From: Streptomyces sp. XY006
Lineage (GTDB): Bacteria; Actinomycetota; Actinomycetes; Streptomycetales; Streptomycetaceae
Direction: 5' to 3'
Assembly: GCF_002237655.1 (NCBI RefSeq)
Contig: NZ_NOKT01000020.1
Coordinates: 99,860 to 163,859, forward strand
Length of the DNA stretch: 64,000 nucleotides
Shown here: piece by piece, positions 7,761 through 15,526 of the stretch
Layout of the letters: each line of letters opens with the position of its first letter
Numbering within the stretch: the stretch's first letter is position 1
Notes under the pieces: generated by a model
What the model was told of the DNA's origin: nothing
Seen by the model: only the letters and a program-made list of their open reading frames with translations
Databases searched by the model: none
Translations under genes and position numbers: made by a program

Positions 7761-8186
7761 ATGCGAGCTGTGGTGCAGAGGGTGGACGGCGCGAGCGTCG
7801 TCGTGGACGGCGAGACGGTGGGGTCGATCGAGGGCGAGGGGCTGTGCGTCCTCGTCGGCGTGACCCACGAGGACACCAAGGAGAAGGCCGCCCAGCTGGC
7901 CCGCAAGCTGTGGTCGATCCGCATGCTGCACGACGAGAAGTCCTGCAGCGACACCGGCGCCCCCCTGCTGGTGATCAGCCAGTTCACGCTCTACGGAGAC
8001 GCCCGCAAGGGCCGCCGCCCCACGTGGAACGCGGCCGCCCCCGGGGACGTCGCCGAGCCGCTGGTGGACGAGGTGGTGGCTCAGCTGCGCTCGCTGGGCG
8101 CGACGGTGGCGACGGGCCGTTTCGGGGCGGCGATGCGTGTATCACTGACGAACGACGGCCCGTTCACCGTGCTGATCGAAATCTGA
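7761..8186 (+). CDS. dtd: D-aminoacyl-tRNA deacylase
   Basis: 141 aa, the standard length for DTD. It begins MRAVVQRVDGASV and contains the family signatures SQFTLYGDARKGRRP (about residues 77-91) and NDGPFT near the C-terminus; the Gly-cisPro of the latter is part of the chirality-checking pocket. It hydrolyses D-amino acids and glycine from mischarged tRNAs in the cytoplasm, working as a homodimer. The gene is probably monocistronic and converges on ygfZ with 19 bp between the stops. Confidence 0.97.
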   Translation: MRAVVQRVDGASVVVDGETVGSIEGEGLCVLVGVTHEDTKEKAAQLARKLWSIRMLHDEKSCSDTGAPLLVISQFTLYGDARKGRRPTWNAAAPGDVAEPLVDEVVAQLRSLGATVATGRFGAAMRVSLTNDGPFTVLIEI

Positions 8187-8205
8187 CCCGAAAGATCTAC
8201 AAGCC

Positions 8206-9171
8206 TTACGGCTCGACGACGACTTCCTGGGCCGCGGCCGTGTCACCGGCCACCAGCGGAGCGTCCACGGCCACGTTCCGCTTGACCAGGGCGAGGGCGA
8301 CCGGGCCCAGCTCGTGGTGGCGGGCGGAGGTCGTGATGAAGCCGATCTTCCGGCCGTCGGGCCCGTCCTCCGCGAGGCGGAGCTCGGTGCCGGCCACCGG
8401 CAGGTGGACCTCGCTGCCGTCCAGGTGCAGGAAGACCAGGCGGCGCGGCGGCTTGCCCAGGTTCTGCACCCGGGCGACCGTCTCCTGGCCCCGGTAGCAG
8501 CCCTTCTGAAGATGCACCGCCGAGCCGATCCAGCCCAGCTCGTGCGGGATGGTGCGGTGGTCGGTCTCGAAGCCGAGCCGGGGCCGGTGCTGCTCCACGC
8601 GCAGCGCCTCGTAGGCGAGGATCCCGGCGGGCGGCCCGGCCTGCGCGGCGTACGCCTCCAGGTCGGCGCGCGGCAGGAACAGGTCCCGGCCGTGCGGGGT
8701 CTCCCGGACGGCGACGCCCTCGGGGACCTCGGCGATGGAGCCGGCCGGCAGGTGGACGACCGCGATGTCGGCGGTCCGGTCGGCGACCTCGACCTTGTAG
8801 AAGAACTTCATCGACTCCAGGTAGGCGATCAGCGCCTCCTGGGTGCCCGGCTCGACGTGGGCCCAGACCGTCTCCCCGTCGTCGACGAGGTACAGGGCGT
8901 GCTCGATGTGGCCGTTCGCGGAGAGGATCAGCGCCTCGGTGGCACGGCCCGGCGGGAGCTCGCTGACGTGCTGGGTGAGCAGCAGGTGCAGCCAGGCCAG
9001 CCGGTCCTCGCCGGTGACGGTGACGACCCCCCGGTGGGAGAGGTCCACGAATCCGGCGCCGTCGGCGAGGGCGCGCTGCTCCCGGAACAGATCGCCGTAG
9101 TGGGCGGCGACGCCTTCGTCCACGCCCTCGGCGGGGACGGCACCGGGCAGGGTCAGCAGAGGGCTCTTCAT
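8206..9171 (-). CDS. ygfZ: folate-binding Fe-S cluster maturation protein YgfZ
   Basis: 321 aa with a GcvT/aminomethyltransferase-like fold. The diagnostic motif KGCYRGQE (K-G-C-x-x-G-Q-E) sits near residue 227; its cysteine is required for activity in YgfZ proteins. The family binds tetrahydrofolate and supports assembly or repair of iron-sulfur enzymes. It is transcribed with nur immediately upstream, 10 bp separating the nur stop from its start region, a pairing conserved in Streptomyces as I recall. The C-terminus runs into the convergent dtd gene. Confidence 0.93.
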   Translation of the reverse strand: MKSPLLTLPGAVPAEGVDEGVAAHYGDLFREQRALADGAGFVDLSHRGVVTVTGEDRLAWLHLLLTQHVSELPPGRATEALILSANGHIEHALYLVDDGETVWAHVEPGTQEALIAYLESMKFFYKVEVADRTADIAVVHLPAGSIAEVPEGVAVRETPHGRDLFLPRADLEAYAAQAGPPAGILAYEALRVEQHRPRLGFETDHRTIPHELGWIGSAVHLQKGCYRGQETVARVQNLGKPPRRLVFLHLDGSEVHLPVAGTELRLAEDGPDGRKIGFITTSARHHELGPVALALVKRNVAVDAPLVAGDTAAAQEVVVEP

Positions 9172-9181
9172 ATCCCCAAGC

Positions 9182-9619
9182 CTACGACTCGGTAGTTGAA
9201 GCCTTGAGCGTGCAGTCCCGGCACCGGCCGAAGATCGCGAAGTGCTTCATGTCCGTGTCGAACCCGAAGGTCTCCCGCAGCTTGTCCGTGAACTCGGCGG
9301 CCACGGAGACGTCCGCCTCGATCACGTTCTGGCAGTCCCGGCACACCAGGTGGATGTGGTGGTGCCGGTCCGCGAGGTGGTACGTCGGTGCCCCGTGGCC
9401 CAGGTGCGCGTGGCTGACCAGGCCGAGCTCCTCCAGGAGCTCCAGCGTCCGGTACACCGTGGAAATGTTGACCCCCGACGCCGTCTTCCTCACTTCCACG
9501 AGGATGTCGTCGGGGGTCGCGTGTTCCAGGGTGTCCACGGCTTCGAGCACGAGTTGCCGCTGCGGGGTCAGCCGGTAGCCGCGCTGCCGCAGATCGCTCT
9601 TCCAGTCGGTGCTCACCAC
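9182..9619 (-). CDS. nur: nickel-responsive Fur-family repressor Nur
   Basis: 145 aa. It has an N-terminal winged helix (YRLTPQRQLVLEAVDTL, then STVYRTLELLEELGLV) and a C-terminal metal-binding domain with a His cluster, DRHHHIHLVCRDC, and a terminal CRDC. The sequence closely follows what I remember of S. coelicolor Nur, which uses a distinctive His-rich nickel site and represses nickel uptake genes and the iron superoxide dismutase gene when nickel is plentiful. Genes such as sodF or nik are not nearby. Other Fur paralogs (Zur, FurA) are less likely because the His triplet and DMKHFAIFGRC region are Nur-like. Confidence 0.9.
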   Translation of the reverse strand: MVSTDWKSDLRQRGYRLTPQRQLVLEAVDTLEHATPDDILVEVRKTASGVNISTVYRTLELLEELGLVSHAHLGHGAPTYHLADRHHHIHLVCRDCQNVIEADVSVAAEFTDKLRETFGFDTDMKHFAIFGRCRDCTLKASTTES

Positions 9620-9635
9620 ACGGACGAGTCTAGGA

Positions 9636-10211
9636 CTACTTGAAGAAGGCGATGCCGTCGTCCGGCATGTCGTCGGGCAGGGCCTTGGCCCAGCGCTCGA
9701 CCTCCTCCGGCGTGACGACCTTCTTCAGGTGGGCCGACATGTAGGGGCGCAGCTCGACGTCGGGGGTCTGCTTCTCGCCGACCCACATCAGGTCGCTCTT
9801 GACGTAGCCGTACAGCCGCTTGCCGCCGGTGTAGGGCTGCGAGGAGGCCGTGCGGGCCACCGCGTCCGTCACGAGGTCGATCTGCGGCTTCTTGTCCGCC
9901 AGCTCGCCGTACCAGATCTCGATGACGCCGTCGTCGCGGGTCATCGTGACCTCGACCTTGCGGTCGGCGTCGACGCGCCAGTAGCCGTGCTCGGACTCCA
10001 GCGGGCGGACCTTGTTGCCGTCGTTGTCCAGGACCCACGTGTGGGACCGGTACTCCAGGAAGTCCCGGCCGTCGTGGGTGAAGGCGACCTCCTGCCCGAA
10101 GTTGCACTTCTCGGAGCCGGGGAAGTCGTGCACGCCGGCGCCCGCCCAGTTGCCGAGCAGGAAGGCGAGCGGGACGAGGTCCTTGTGGAGGTCGGACGGG
10201 ATCTCGATCAT
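9636..10211 (-). CDS. nitrobindin-like (FABP-like, DUF1794) protein
   Basis: 191 aa predicted to form a ten-stranded beta barrel. The family motif GNWAGAG (G-x-W-x-G-x-G) lies near residue 20, SHTW near 56, and a C-terminal histidine in MSAHLKKV sits where nitrobindins place the haem-ligating residue. Nitrobindins bind ferric haem and scavenge or isomerise peroxynitrite/NO; haem binding here is inferred from the retained histidine. The gene follows the 32-aa membrane peptide gene on the same strand (20 bp) and precedes nur. Confidence 0.88.
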   Translation of the reverse strand: MIEIPSDLHKDLVPLAFLLGNWAGAGVHDFPGSEKCNFGQEVAFTHDGRDFLEYRSHTWVLDNDGNKVRPLESEHGYWRVDADRKVEVTMTRDDGVIEIWYGELADKKPQIDLVTDAVARTASSQPYTGGKRLYGYVKSDLMWVGEKQTPDVELRPYMSAHLKKVVTPEEVERWAKALPDDMPDDGIAFFK

Positions 10212-10231
10212 CAGAACTTCCTAGAGGTGGG

Positions 10232-10330
10232 TCAGCGCTGGCCCTGGTACAGCTTCTTCACGGTCAGTCCGGCGAACGCGAGGACGCCGACGGCGACCAG
10301 GACCAACAGGATTTCGAAGAAAAGCTCCAC
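10232..10330 (-). CDS. 32-aa single-pass membrane peptide
   Basis: GTG start preceded by AAGGAGCACCCC, a very good ribosome site. The peptide is almost entirely one transmembrane helix (ELFFEILLVLVAVGVLAF) ending in the positive tail KKLYQGQR, predicting an N-out, C-in micro-protein. It lies 20 bp upstream of the nitrobindin-like gene on the same strand, so the two are probably cotranscribed. Function unknown. The good start site and clean membrane helix make it a real small gene rather than chance. Confidence 0.7.
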   Translation of the reverse strand: MELFFEILLVLVAVGVLAFAGLTVKKLYQGQR

Positions 10331-10414
10331 GGGGTGCTCCTTGAGCGGGGTGCGGATGTAAGCACAGGGCCGGCCCCAGCTTACGCGGGCCCTCGCGGCA
10401 CTACGATTCCGGCT

Positions 10415-10777
10415 ATGGCGAAGAAGCTGGTGATCAAGGTGACGGCCGGGGCGGACGCCCCCGAGCGGTGTTCCCAGGCGTTCACGGTCGCGGCGGTGGC
10501 CGTGGCGAGCGGCGTCGACGTCTCCCTGTGGCTGACCGGCGAGTCCGCCTGGTTCGCGCTCCCCGGCCGCGCCGCCGAGTTCGAGCTGCCGCACGCGGCG
10601 CCCCTGCCCGACCTGCTGGAGTCGGTCCTGGCGGCCGGCCGGGTCACCCTGTGCACGCAGTGCGCGGCCCGGCGCGAGATCACGGAGAAGGACGTCATCG
10701 AGGGCGTGCGCATCGCGGGCGCGCAGGTCTTCGTGCAGGAGGCGCTGGCGGACGAGACGCAGGCCCTCGTCTACTGA
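10415..10777 (+). CDS. DsrE-family protein
   Basis: 120 aa. It begins AKKLVIKVTAGADAPERC and has the DsrE/F alternating fold, with a conserved cysteine pair in TLCTQCAARR at about residues 79-82. DsrE-type proteins transfer sulfane sulfur through active cysteines in sulfur relay systems; here the partner is unknown. There is no clear ribosome site before ATG 10415, so the mRNA may be leaderless. Two sulfur-linked genes (sulfurtransferase, DUF1416) lie 1-2 kb away. The last 7 bases overlap the convergent VOC gene. Confidence 0.82.
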   Translation: MAKKLVIKVTAGADAPERCSQAFTVAAVAVASGVDVSLWLTGESAWFALPGRAAEFELPHAAPLPDLLESVLAAGRVTLCTQCAARREITEKDVIEGVRIAGAQVFVQEALADETQALVY

Positions 10778-11166
10778 GCCTCCCCGGGCGGCAGGGTCTG
10801 GTCCGTGCAGAGGCAGAAGGGGTGGCCGGCGGGGTCCAGCAGCACCCGGACGTGGTCCTGCGGCTGGAACTGCGCGAGCCGCGCCCCCAGGGGCAGGGCC
10901 CGGGCGGTCTCCCGCGCCACGTCGTCGACCTCGATGTCCAGGTGGACCATCATCTGCTGCCGGTCCGGGCCGCTCGGCCAGACGGGCGGCACGTAGGCGG
11001 GCTCGGTCTGGAAGGACAGGCCCGTCCCGCCGCCGGGCGGCCGGATGTGCACCCAGTCGGGGCCGTCCTCGTCCCGCCACACGCCCCAGCCGGGCAGCAG
11101 CCGCAGGTAGAAGCCCGCGAGTTCCCGGGCGTCCGGCGCGTCCAGCACTGCCGCTGTCAGTCTCAT
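10771..11166 (-). CDS. VOC-superfamily (glyoxalase-like) protein
   Basis: 131 aa consisting of two beta-alpha-beta-beta-beta modules. Signatures are LDAPDARELAGFYLRLLPGW at the start, MMVHLDIEVDD in the middle (metal-ligand His position) and LLDPAGHPFCLC at the end, typical of small VOC proteins related to glyoxalase and bleomycin-resistance folds. The family includes dioxygenases, isomerases and antibiotic-binding proteins; the substrate cannot be inferred. Transcribed toward the DsrE gene with a 7-bp overlap of the 3' ends. Confidence 0.85.
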   Translation of the reverse strand: MRLTAAVLDAPDARELAGFYLRLLPGWGVWRDEDGPDWVHIRPPGGGTGLSFQTEPAYVPPVWPSGPDRQQMMVHLDIEVDDVARETARALPLGARLAQFQPQDHVRVLLDPAGHPFCLCTDQTLPPGEAQ

Positions 11167-11209
11167 GGAGCCGGGATACCCCGGGCGGCCGGGAGGGCTC
11201 CCCCGAGCC

Positions 11210-11470
11210 TCACCGTGGGCGTTTCCTGCCGTCCAGCTCGTCCCACCACTCGTCGGACTGGGGATCGCCGGAAGGGTCGTCCCACCACCGGTCCTCGGGG
11301 CCGCGCCGGTTGGCGACCATGGCCGCCACGGGCGGGATGACCATGGCGACGACGCACATCCCGACGGCCACGGGCACGGACCACAGCCGCACGACGCCCC
11401 AGGCCAGGACGAAGAGGCCGATGCACAGGCCCATCATGGCGAAGTAGGTGCGCCGCCGCCGTGCGTACAT
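11210..11470 (-). CDS. DUF3099 membrane protein
   Basis: 86 aa, starting at ATG behind GGAG. Two close transmembrane helices (about residues 10-28 and 32-50) are followed by an acidic, Trp-rich tail with EDRWWDDPSGDP and DEWWDEL. This is the actinobacterial DUF3099 family, whose function is unknown. The gene is flanked by a strong terminator upstream (belonging to the sulfurtransferase operon), so it has its own promoter. Confidence 0.85.
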   Translation of the reverse strand: MYARRRRTYFAMMGLCIGLFVLAWGVVRLWSVPVAVGMCVVAMVIPPVAAMVANRRGPEDRWWDDPSGDPQSDEWWDELDGRKRPR

Positions 11471-11497
11471 GTCTCCAGCGTAGGTCCGGGCAGGCCG

Positions 11498-11540
11498 AAG
11501 GGCCGCACCCCAGGCGTCCAACCCGGTGGGTGCGGCCCTT
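11498..11540 (-). terminator. terminator of the sulfurtransferase-DUF1416 operon
   Basis: AAGGGCCGCACCC (11498-11510) and GGGTGCGGCCCTT (11528-11540) are perfect 13-bp complementary arms with a 17-nt loop, just past the DUF1416 stop on the minus strand. The symmetric A/T ends mean it could stop transcription from either side. Confidence 0.85.
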
Positions 11541-11557
11541 GTGAAAACCGGTCGCCG

Positions 11558-11845
11558 TCAGACGGCGATCGCGACCTCCGCCAGTCCGCCCTGCTGGGCG
11601 ACGACCGTGCGGTCGGCGGTGGCGCCGGGCACGAGGGCACGGACGGTCCAGGTGCCCTCGGCCGCGTAGAAGCGGAACTGTCCGGTCGCCGAGGTCGGCA
11701 CCTCGGCCGTGAACTCGCCGGTCGAGTCCAGCAGGCGGACGTAGCCCACCACGGGCTCGCCGTCCTTGGTCACCTGACCCTGGATCGTGGTCTCACCGGG
11801 CTTGATCGTCGAGGCGTCGGGGCCGCCGGCCTTCGCACCACACAT
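11558..11845 (-). CDS. DUF1416 protein
   Basis: 95 aa. It opens MCGAKAGGPDAST, then shows a carboxypeptidase-regulatory/transthyretin-like beta sandwich (GYVRLLDSTGEFTAEVPTS, GQFRFYAAEGTWTVRAL). This family is almost always found directly downstream of a thiosulfate sulfurtransferase in actinobacteria, as here: 43 bp after the sulfurtransferase stop, with an AGGAG ribosome site and the operon terminator following. A role in sulfur metabolism is inferred from that association only; no catalytic residues are apparent apart from the N-terminal Cys. Confidence 0.88.
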   Translation of the reverse strand: MCGAKAGGPDASTIKPGETTIQGQVTKDGEPVVGYVRLLDSTGEFTAEVPTSATGQFRFYAAEGTWTVRALVPGATADRTVVAQQGGLAEVAIAV

Positions 11846-11888
11846 GTCGTACTCCTGTAGGGGTTGGGGAGAGGTCGGTCGGGGTCGC

Positions 11889-12734
11889 TTACTTGCCGGC
11901 GCCGAGCTCGATCGGCACGCCCACGAGGGAGCCGTACTCGGTCCAGGAACCGTCGTAGTTCTTGACGTTCTGGACGCCGAGCAGCTCGTGCAGGACGAAC
12001 CAGGTCAGCGCGGAGCGCTCACCGATGCGGCAGTACGCGATGGTGTCCTTCGCCAGGTCGACGCTCTCCTCCTCGTAGAGGGCCTTGAGCTCCTCGTCCG
12101 ACTTGAAGGTGCCGTCGTCGTTGGCGTTCTTCGACCACGGGATGTTGCGGGCGCTGGGCACGTGGCCCGGGCGCTGCGACTGCTCCTGCGGCAGGTGGGC
12201 CGGGGCGAGGAGCTTGCCGGAGAACTCGTCGGGCGAGCGCACGTCGACCAGGTTCTGGGAACCGATGGCGGCGACGACGTCGTCCCGGAAGGCGCGGATG
12301 GACGTGTCCTGGGCCTTGGCCTTGTAGTCCGTCTTCGGACGCTCCGGCACCTCGTCGCCCGCGACCAGCTCGCGGGCGTCGAGCTCCCACTTCTTGCGGC
12401 CGCCGTCGAGGAGCTTGACGTTCTCGTGGCCGTAGAGCTTGAAGTACCAGTACGCGTACGAGGCGAACCAGTTGTTGTTGCCGCCGTAGAGGACGACGGT
12501 GTGGTCGTTGGCGATGCCCTTCTCCGACAGGAGCTTCTCGAAGCCCTCCTGGTCGACGAAGTCACGGCGGACCGGGTCCTGGAGGTCCTTGGTCCAGTCG
12601 ATGCGGATCGCGTTCCTGATGTGGTTCTTCTCGTAGGCGGACGTGTCCTCGTCCACCTCGACGATGGCGATGGTCGGGTCGTCCAGGTGCTCCTGGAGCC
12701 AGTCGGCGTCGACCAGGACGTCGCTGCGGCTCAT
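11889..12734 (-). CDS. cysA: thiosulfate sulfurtransferase (rhodanese)
   Basis: 281 aa with two rhodanese domains, N-terminal inactive (no Cys at the loop) and C-terminal active. The active-site loop is YCRIGERS near residue 234, matching the CRxGxR type of thiosulfate:cyanide sulfurtransferases. It transfers sulfane sulfur from thiosulfate to a thiophilic acceptor. ATG 12734 follows GGAGGAG. It is first in a two-gene operon with DUF1416 and is preceded by a short cysteine-containing leader peptide, suggesting expression responds to cysteine supply. Confidence 0.93.
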   Translation of the reverse strand: MSRSDVLVDADWLQEHLDDPTIAIVEVDEDTSAYEKNHIRNAIRIDWTKDLQDPVRRDFVDQEGFEKLLSEKGIANDHTVVLYGGNNNWFASYAYWYFKLYGHENVKLLDGGRKKWELDARELVAGDEVPERPKTDYKAKAQDTSIRAFRDDVVAAIGSQNLVDVRSPDEFSGKLLAPAHLPQEQSQRPGHVPSARNIPWSKNANDDGTFKSDEELKALYEEESVDLAKDTIAYCRIGERSALTWFVLHELLGVQNVKNYDGSWTEYGSLVGVPIELGAGK

Positions 12735-12871
12735 GCTCTTTCTCCTCCGGGGCAGTTGCGGCGGGGCGTGCGAATTCTGCGGGGCGCGCGCCCATGACGG
12801 GGCGGCACACGGATGCCCTTGATGCAGGGCGGCGGGGATGCGCCCACCGGCTCGACGGCCGGCGCGGTCGC

Positions 12872-12952
12872 TCAGAAGGGGCGACAGAGCATGGCGGCGA
12901 CGCGGCACAGGTCTACTGCCCGCCGCTTCGTGAGGTCCGCCTGTCGCTTCAT
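12872..12952 (-). CDS. 26-aa cysteine-containing leader peptide
   Basis: Begins MKRQADLTKRRAVDLC and ends MLCRPF, with cysteines at positions 16 and 23. Peptides of this pattern (Arg-rich start, VDLCR, second Cys near the end) precede sulfur-metabolism genes in actinobacteria and are annotated as leader peptides; cysteine-responsive attenuation has been described for similar mycobacterial uORFs. The stop is 137 bp upstream of the sulfurtransferase start, leaving room for alternative RNA structures such as GCCCT...AGGGC near 12822-12837. Attenuation is inferred. Confidence 0.8.
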   Translation of the reverse strand: MKRQADLTKRRAVDLCRVAAMLCRPF

Positions 12953-13152
12953 GCTGTCGATCGTAGGGACGGTCGGGCGGGCGTGTCACCGGCGTGTCGC
13001 ATAGTGAGACACGATGGTCCGAATGGCGGGATCGCGAGCGCTCGGACCCATGCCGCGCACGGCCCCGGCCCGCCCGGGACCGCCGTCACATCTACGCTGC
13101 GGACTTTGCCGTCTCGCCCACCGGACAGCCCTGGTGGCGGCCCGGGTGCGTT

Positions 13153-13890
13153 CTACCCGGCGAGCCGGACGTTGGAACCCTTCACCGTGATCTCGACGCC
13201 GTCCGGGGCGGCCTGCACCTTGTCCAGCTCGATGCCGCCGGGGAGGCCGTCGATCCGCTGCTGGAAGTCGGTGATGGTGCGCACCCGGTTCTCGGCCAGG
13301 TCGACACCGGCGAACCTGGGCAGCCCGTCGGCCTTGACCCGCACGGTGCCGTCGACGACCGTCACGGTGCTCAGCACGGACACCGGCTCGGGCAGCCTGG
13401 TGCCGAGGACCGTGGCCTCGACGGCGACCTTGATCTTGCCGTTGCCGCCGTCGGAGAGGCCGACGACGTTGGCGGTGACGCCCGGGGCGACCTGGGTGGG
13501 CTCCGACTTGGCCGTCTTCAGCAGCTCGTCGTAGGCGACGGTCGCGGTGCCGGTGGCCGTGGCGGCGGTGGCGGAGCTGTAGTCGCCGGAGAACTCGACG
13601 CCCTTCATGTCCGCCCGGAGGTCGTCGATACGGATCTTCCGAGCGCCGTCACCCGCGGCGGCCTCGTAGGTGTCGATGCCGACCTCGATGTCGTCCAGGG
13701 AGCCGCCGACGACCTGGGTGAGGAACGGGAAGCCCTTGATGGAGACGTCGGGCGTGGTGGCCAGGTTCTCGGTGGTCTTCAGGCGGTCGGCGGCCTCGTC
13801 CTCGGCGAAGTTCACGGCGAGGCGGTCGGCGATCACGAAGAGCCCGCCCAGTACGACGGCGAAGATCAGCAGTATTCGCAGTGCTCGCAT
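13153..13890 (-). CDS. DUF2993 (LmeA-like) exported lipid-associated protein
   Basis: 245 aa from ATG 13890; a longer in-frame extension exists but begins in repetitive, poorly conserved sequence. An N-terminal membrane anchor/signal (ALRILLIFAVVLGGLFVIA) is followed by the DUF2993 domain, with DVSIKGFPFLTQVVGGSLDDIEV. Relatives include mycobacterial LmeA, a periplasmic phospholipid-binding protein that supports lipomannan elongation. Streptomyces lacks the same lipoglycans, so the partner differs. A second paralog lies at 23786-24997. Confidence 0.85.
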   Translation of the reverse strand: MRALRILLIFAVVLGGLFVIADRLAVNFAEDEAADRLKTTENLATTPDVSIKGFPFLTQVVGGSLDDIEVGIDTYEAAAGDGARKIRIDDLRADMKGVEFSGDYSSATAATATGTATVAYDELLKTAKSEPTQVAPGVTANVVGLSDGGNGKIKVAVEATVLGTRLPEPVSVLSTVTVVDGTVRVKADGLPRFAGVDLAENRVRTITDFQQRIDGLPGGIELDKVQAAPDGVEITVKGSNVRLAG

Positions 13891-14059
13891 GCGGTGTTGT
13901 CCCCCACCCAGTCGTTGTGCGACAGCGGTCCCTGACGACCGGGTGTGGCCGCCCACTGGGGTGAGGGTAACTCCGTGTGCGGCACGGGCCCCGGGTTTGT
14001 CGATCATCTGTGACAGGCCGGGGCGCCTCGACCGCCACCACCGCGCAGGCGGCGACGTG

Positions 14060-15214
14060 CTAGCCCAGCGCCCGGCCCAGGACGTACACGGCCGGTGCGG
14101 CGGCGGACAGCGGCAGGGCCACGCCCGCCGTGAAGTGGACGAAGCGCGACGGGTAGTCGTAGCTCGCGGCCCGGTGCCCGATCAGGGCGCACCCCGCCGC
14201 GCCCACGCCCAGCAGCGCGCCCGAGGCGCCCAGGCCCGTCAGCCACCCGGCCGCCACACCGCCGCCCGCTCCCGCGAGCAGCGCCACCACGACCGACGCC
14301 GCCGTCGGCATGGGCAGCGCACGCGCCAGGACCGCGACCGCCACGGCCACCGCTCCCACGGTCACCGCCTCCGCGTCCGCCGCGAGGTACCCGCCCGCCA
14401 CGATCGCCAGCGCCGACGCCGCGACCGTCGCCATCAGGCCGTACATCCGCTCGTCCGGGTCCGCGTGGGACCGCAGCTGGAGGACCAGCGCGAGCAGCAC
14501 CCACACGCCCAGCGTCCCGAGGATCGCCGACGGCGACCGTCCCGAGACCAGCAGTGCCGCGTCCGCGGCCAGCGCCCCGGCGAACCCGAGCGCGATGCCC
14601 TGCCGCGCCGGCCACATGCCGTTCAGCCGGAACCAGCCCGCCGCCGTGACGGCCTGGAGCGCCACCAGCGGCACGAGCAGCGCGTACGTGCCGACCGCCG
14701 CCGCACCGGCCAGCAGCAGCCCCAGCAGCGCCGTCAGCGCGGCCGGCTGCATCCCGGGCTCGATGATCGGTGAGCGTCCCTCCGCCCGGGCCCGCTGCGC
14801 GTCGGTCATCCGCTTGTTCCCGGCGAGGGTGGCGGGACCGTAGTCGGCGGGCGCCGGCGCGGGCGCCTCGTTGCCCTGCTGCGGCAGATACGCGGTGTCC
14901 GCGGCGGCCGGCACGGTGACCGGCTGCTGCGTCTGCGTCTCCCAGGTCTGCCCCTGCCACTGCTGGGTGTACTGCTGCGCGGCGTACGGGTCCTCGTACC
15001 CCTGGTGTCCCGGGTACCCGTGCTGTCCCTGCCCGGGCCACGCCTGCGCTCCCTGCGGCTGCTGCTGCCCGTACGGGTCGTGACCGCCCTGGCCGTCGTA
15101 CCCGTGCCGGCCGTCGTAGCCGCCGTGGGCGTTGCCGTAGCCGCCGTGGGCGTTGTCGTGACCGCCGTGGCCGCCGTAACCGTCCTGGTAGCCGTCATAC
15201 GGCTGGTTGGTCAT
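14060..15214 (-). CDS. polytopic membrane protein with Gly/Tyr/Gln-rich N-terminus
   Basis: 384 aa. Residues 1-110 are low complexity (repeats such as GYGGHGG, AHGGYGNAHGGYDG, then Gln-rich), predicted disordered. From about 155 onward roughly nine hydrophobic helices follow, interrupted by basic loops (RSHADPDERMYG, HRAASYDYPSRF). The protein is conserved in Streptomyces by my recollection, with no known function. It starts 4 bp after the stop of the MoaD/ThiS gene behind GGAGGG, so the two are translated as a unit. An enzyme or transporter role cannot be assigned. Confidence 0.8.
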   Translation of the reverse strand: MTNQPYDGYQDGYGGHGGHDNAHGGYGNAHGGYDGRHGYDGQGGHDPYGQQQPQGAQAWPGQGQHGYPGHQGYEDPYAAQQYTQQWQGQTWETQTQQPVTVPAAADTAYLPQQGNEAPAPAPADYGPATLAGNKRMTDAQRARAEGRSPIIEPGMQPAALTALLGLLLAGAAAVGTYALLVPLVALQAVTAAGWFRLNGMWPARQGIALGFAGALAADAALLVSGRSPSAILGTLGVWVLLALVLQLRSHADPDERMYGLMATVAASALAIVAGGYLAADAEAVTVGAVAVAVAVLARALPMPTAASVVVALLAGAGGGVAAGWLTGLGASGALLGVGAAGCALIGHRAASYDYPSRFVHFTAGVALPLSAAAPAVYVLGRALG

Positions 15215-15217
15215 CGC

Positions 15218-15472
15218 TCACCCTCCTGCGAACGGCGGGAGCACCTCGACCGTGCCGCCGTCGGCCAGCCGTACCGTCTCATGCGCGCGCGTGCCCACGG
15301 GATCACCGTCCACGAGGAACGAGCAGCGCCGCAGCACCCGCTCCAGTTCGCCGGGATGCCGCTCGCGCACCCCGTCGAGCGCCTCGGCGAGCGTGGCCGC
15401 CTCGTACGCTTCCTCGGCCACCCCGGCCGCGGCCTTGGCGGCGGCCCAGTAGCGGACCGTGACCTCTGGCAT
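15218..15472 (-). CDS. MoaD/ThiS-family sulfur carrier
   Basis: 84 aa beta-grasp protein. The chain begins PEVTVRYWAAAKAAAG and ends in the obligatory GlyGly tail (PPFAGG), which in this family is adenylated and converted to a thiocarboxylate for molybdopterin, thiamine or other sulfur insertion. ATG 15472 is chosen over 15484 because GAGGAAG precedes it at the right distance. No activating E1-like enzyme or moa/thi gene is adjacent; instead it is tightly coupled to a membrane protein of unknown role. Confidence 0.88.
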   Translation of the reverse strand: MPEVTVRYWAAAKAAAGVAEEAYEAATLAEALDGVRERHPGELERVLRRCSFLVDGDPVGTRAHETVRLADGGTVEVLPPFAGG

Positions 15473-15526
15473 CTGCTTCCTCACTCGGACTCACAACGGG
15501 CTCACCCGACGGTGAACCCCGTCAGG

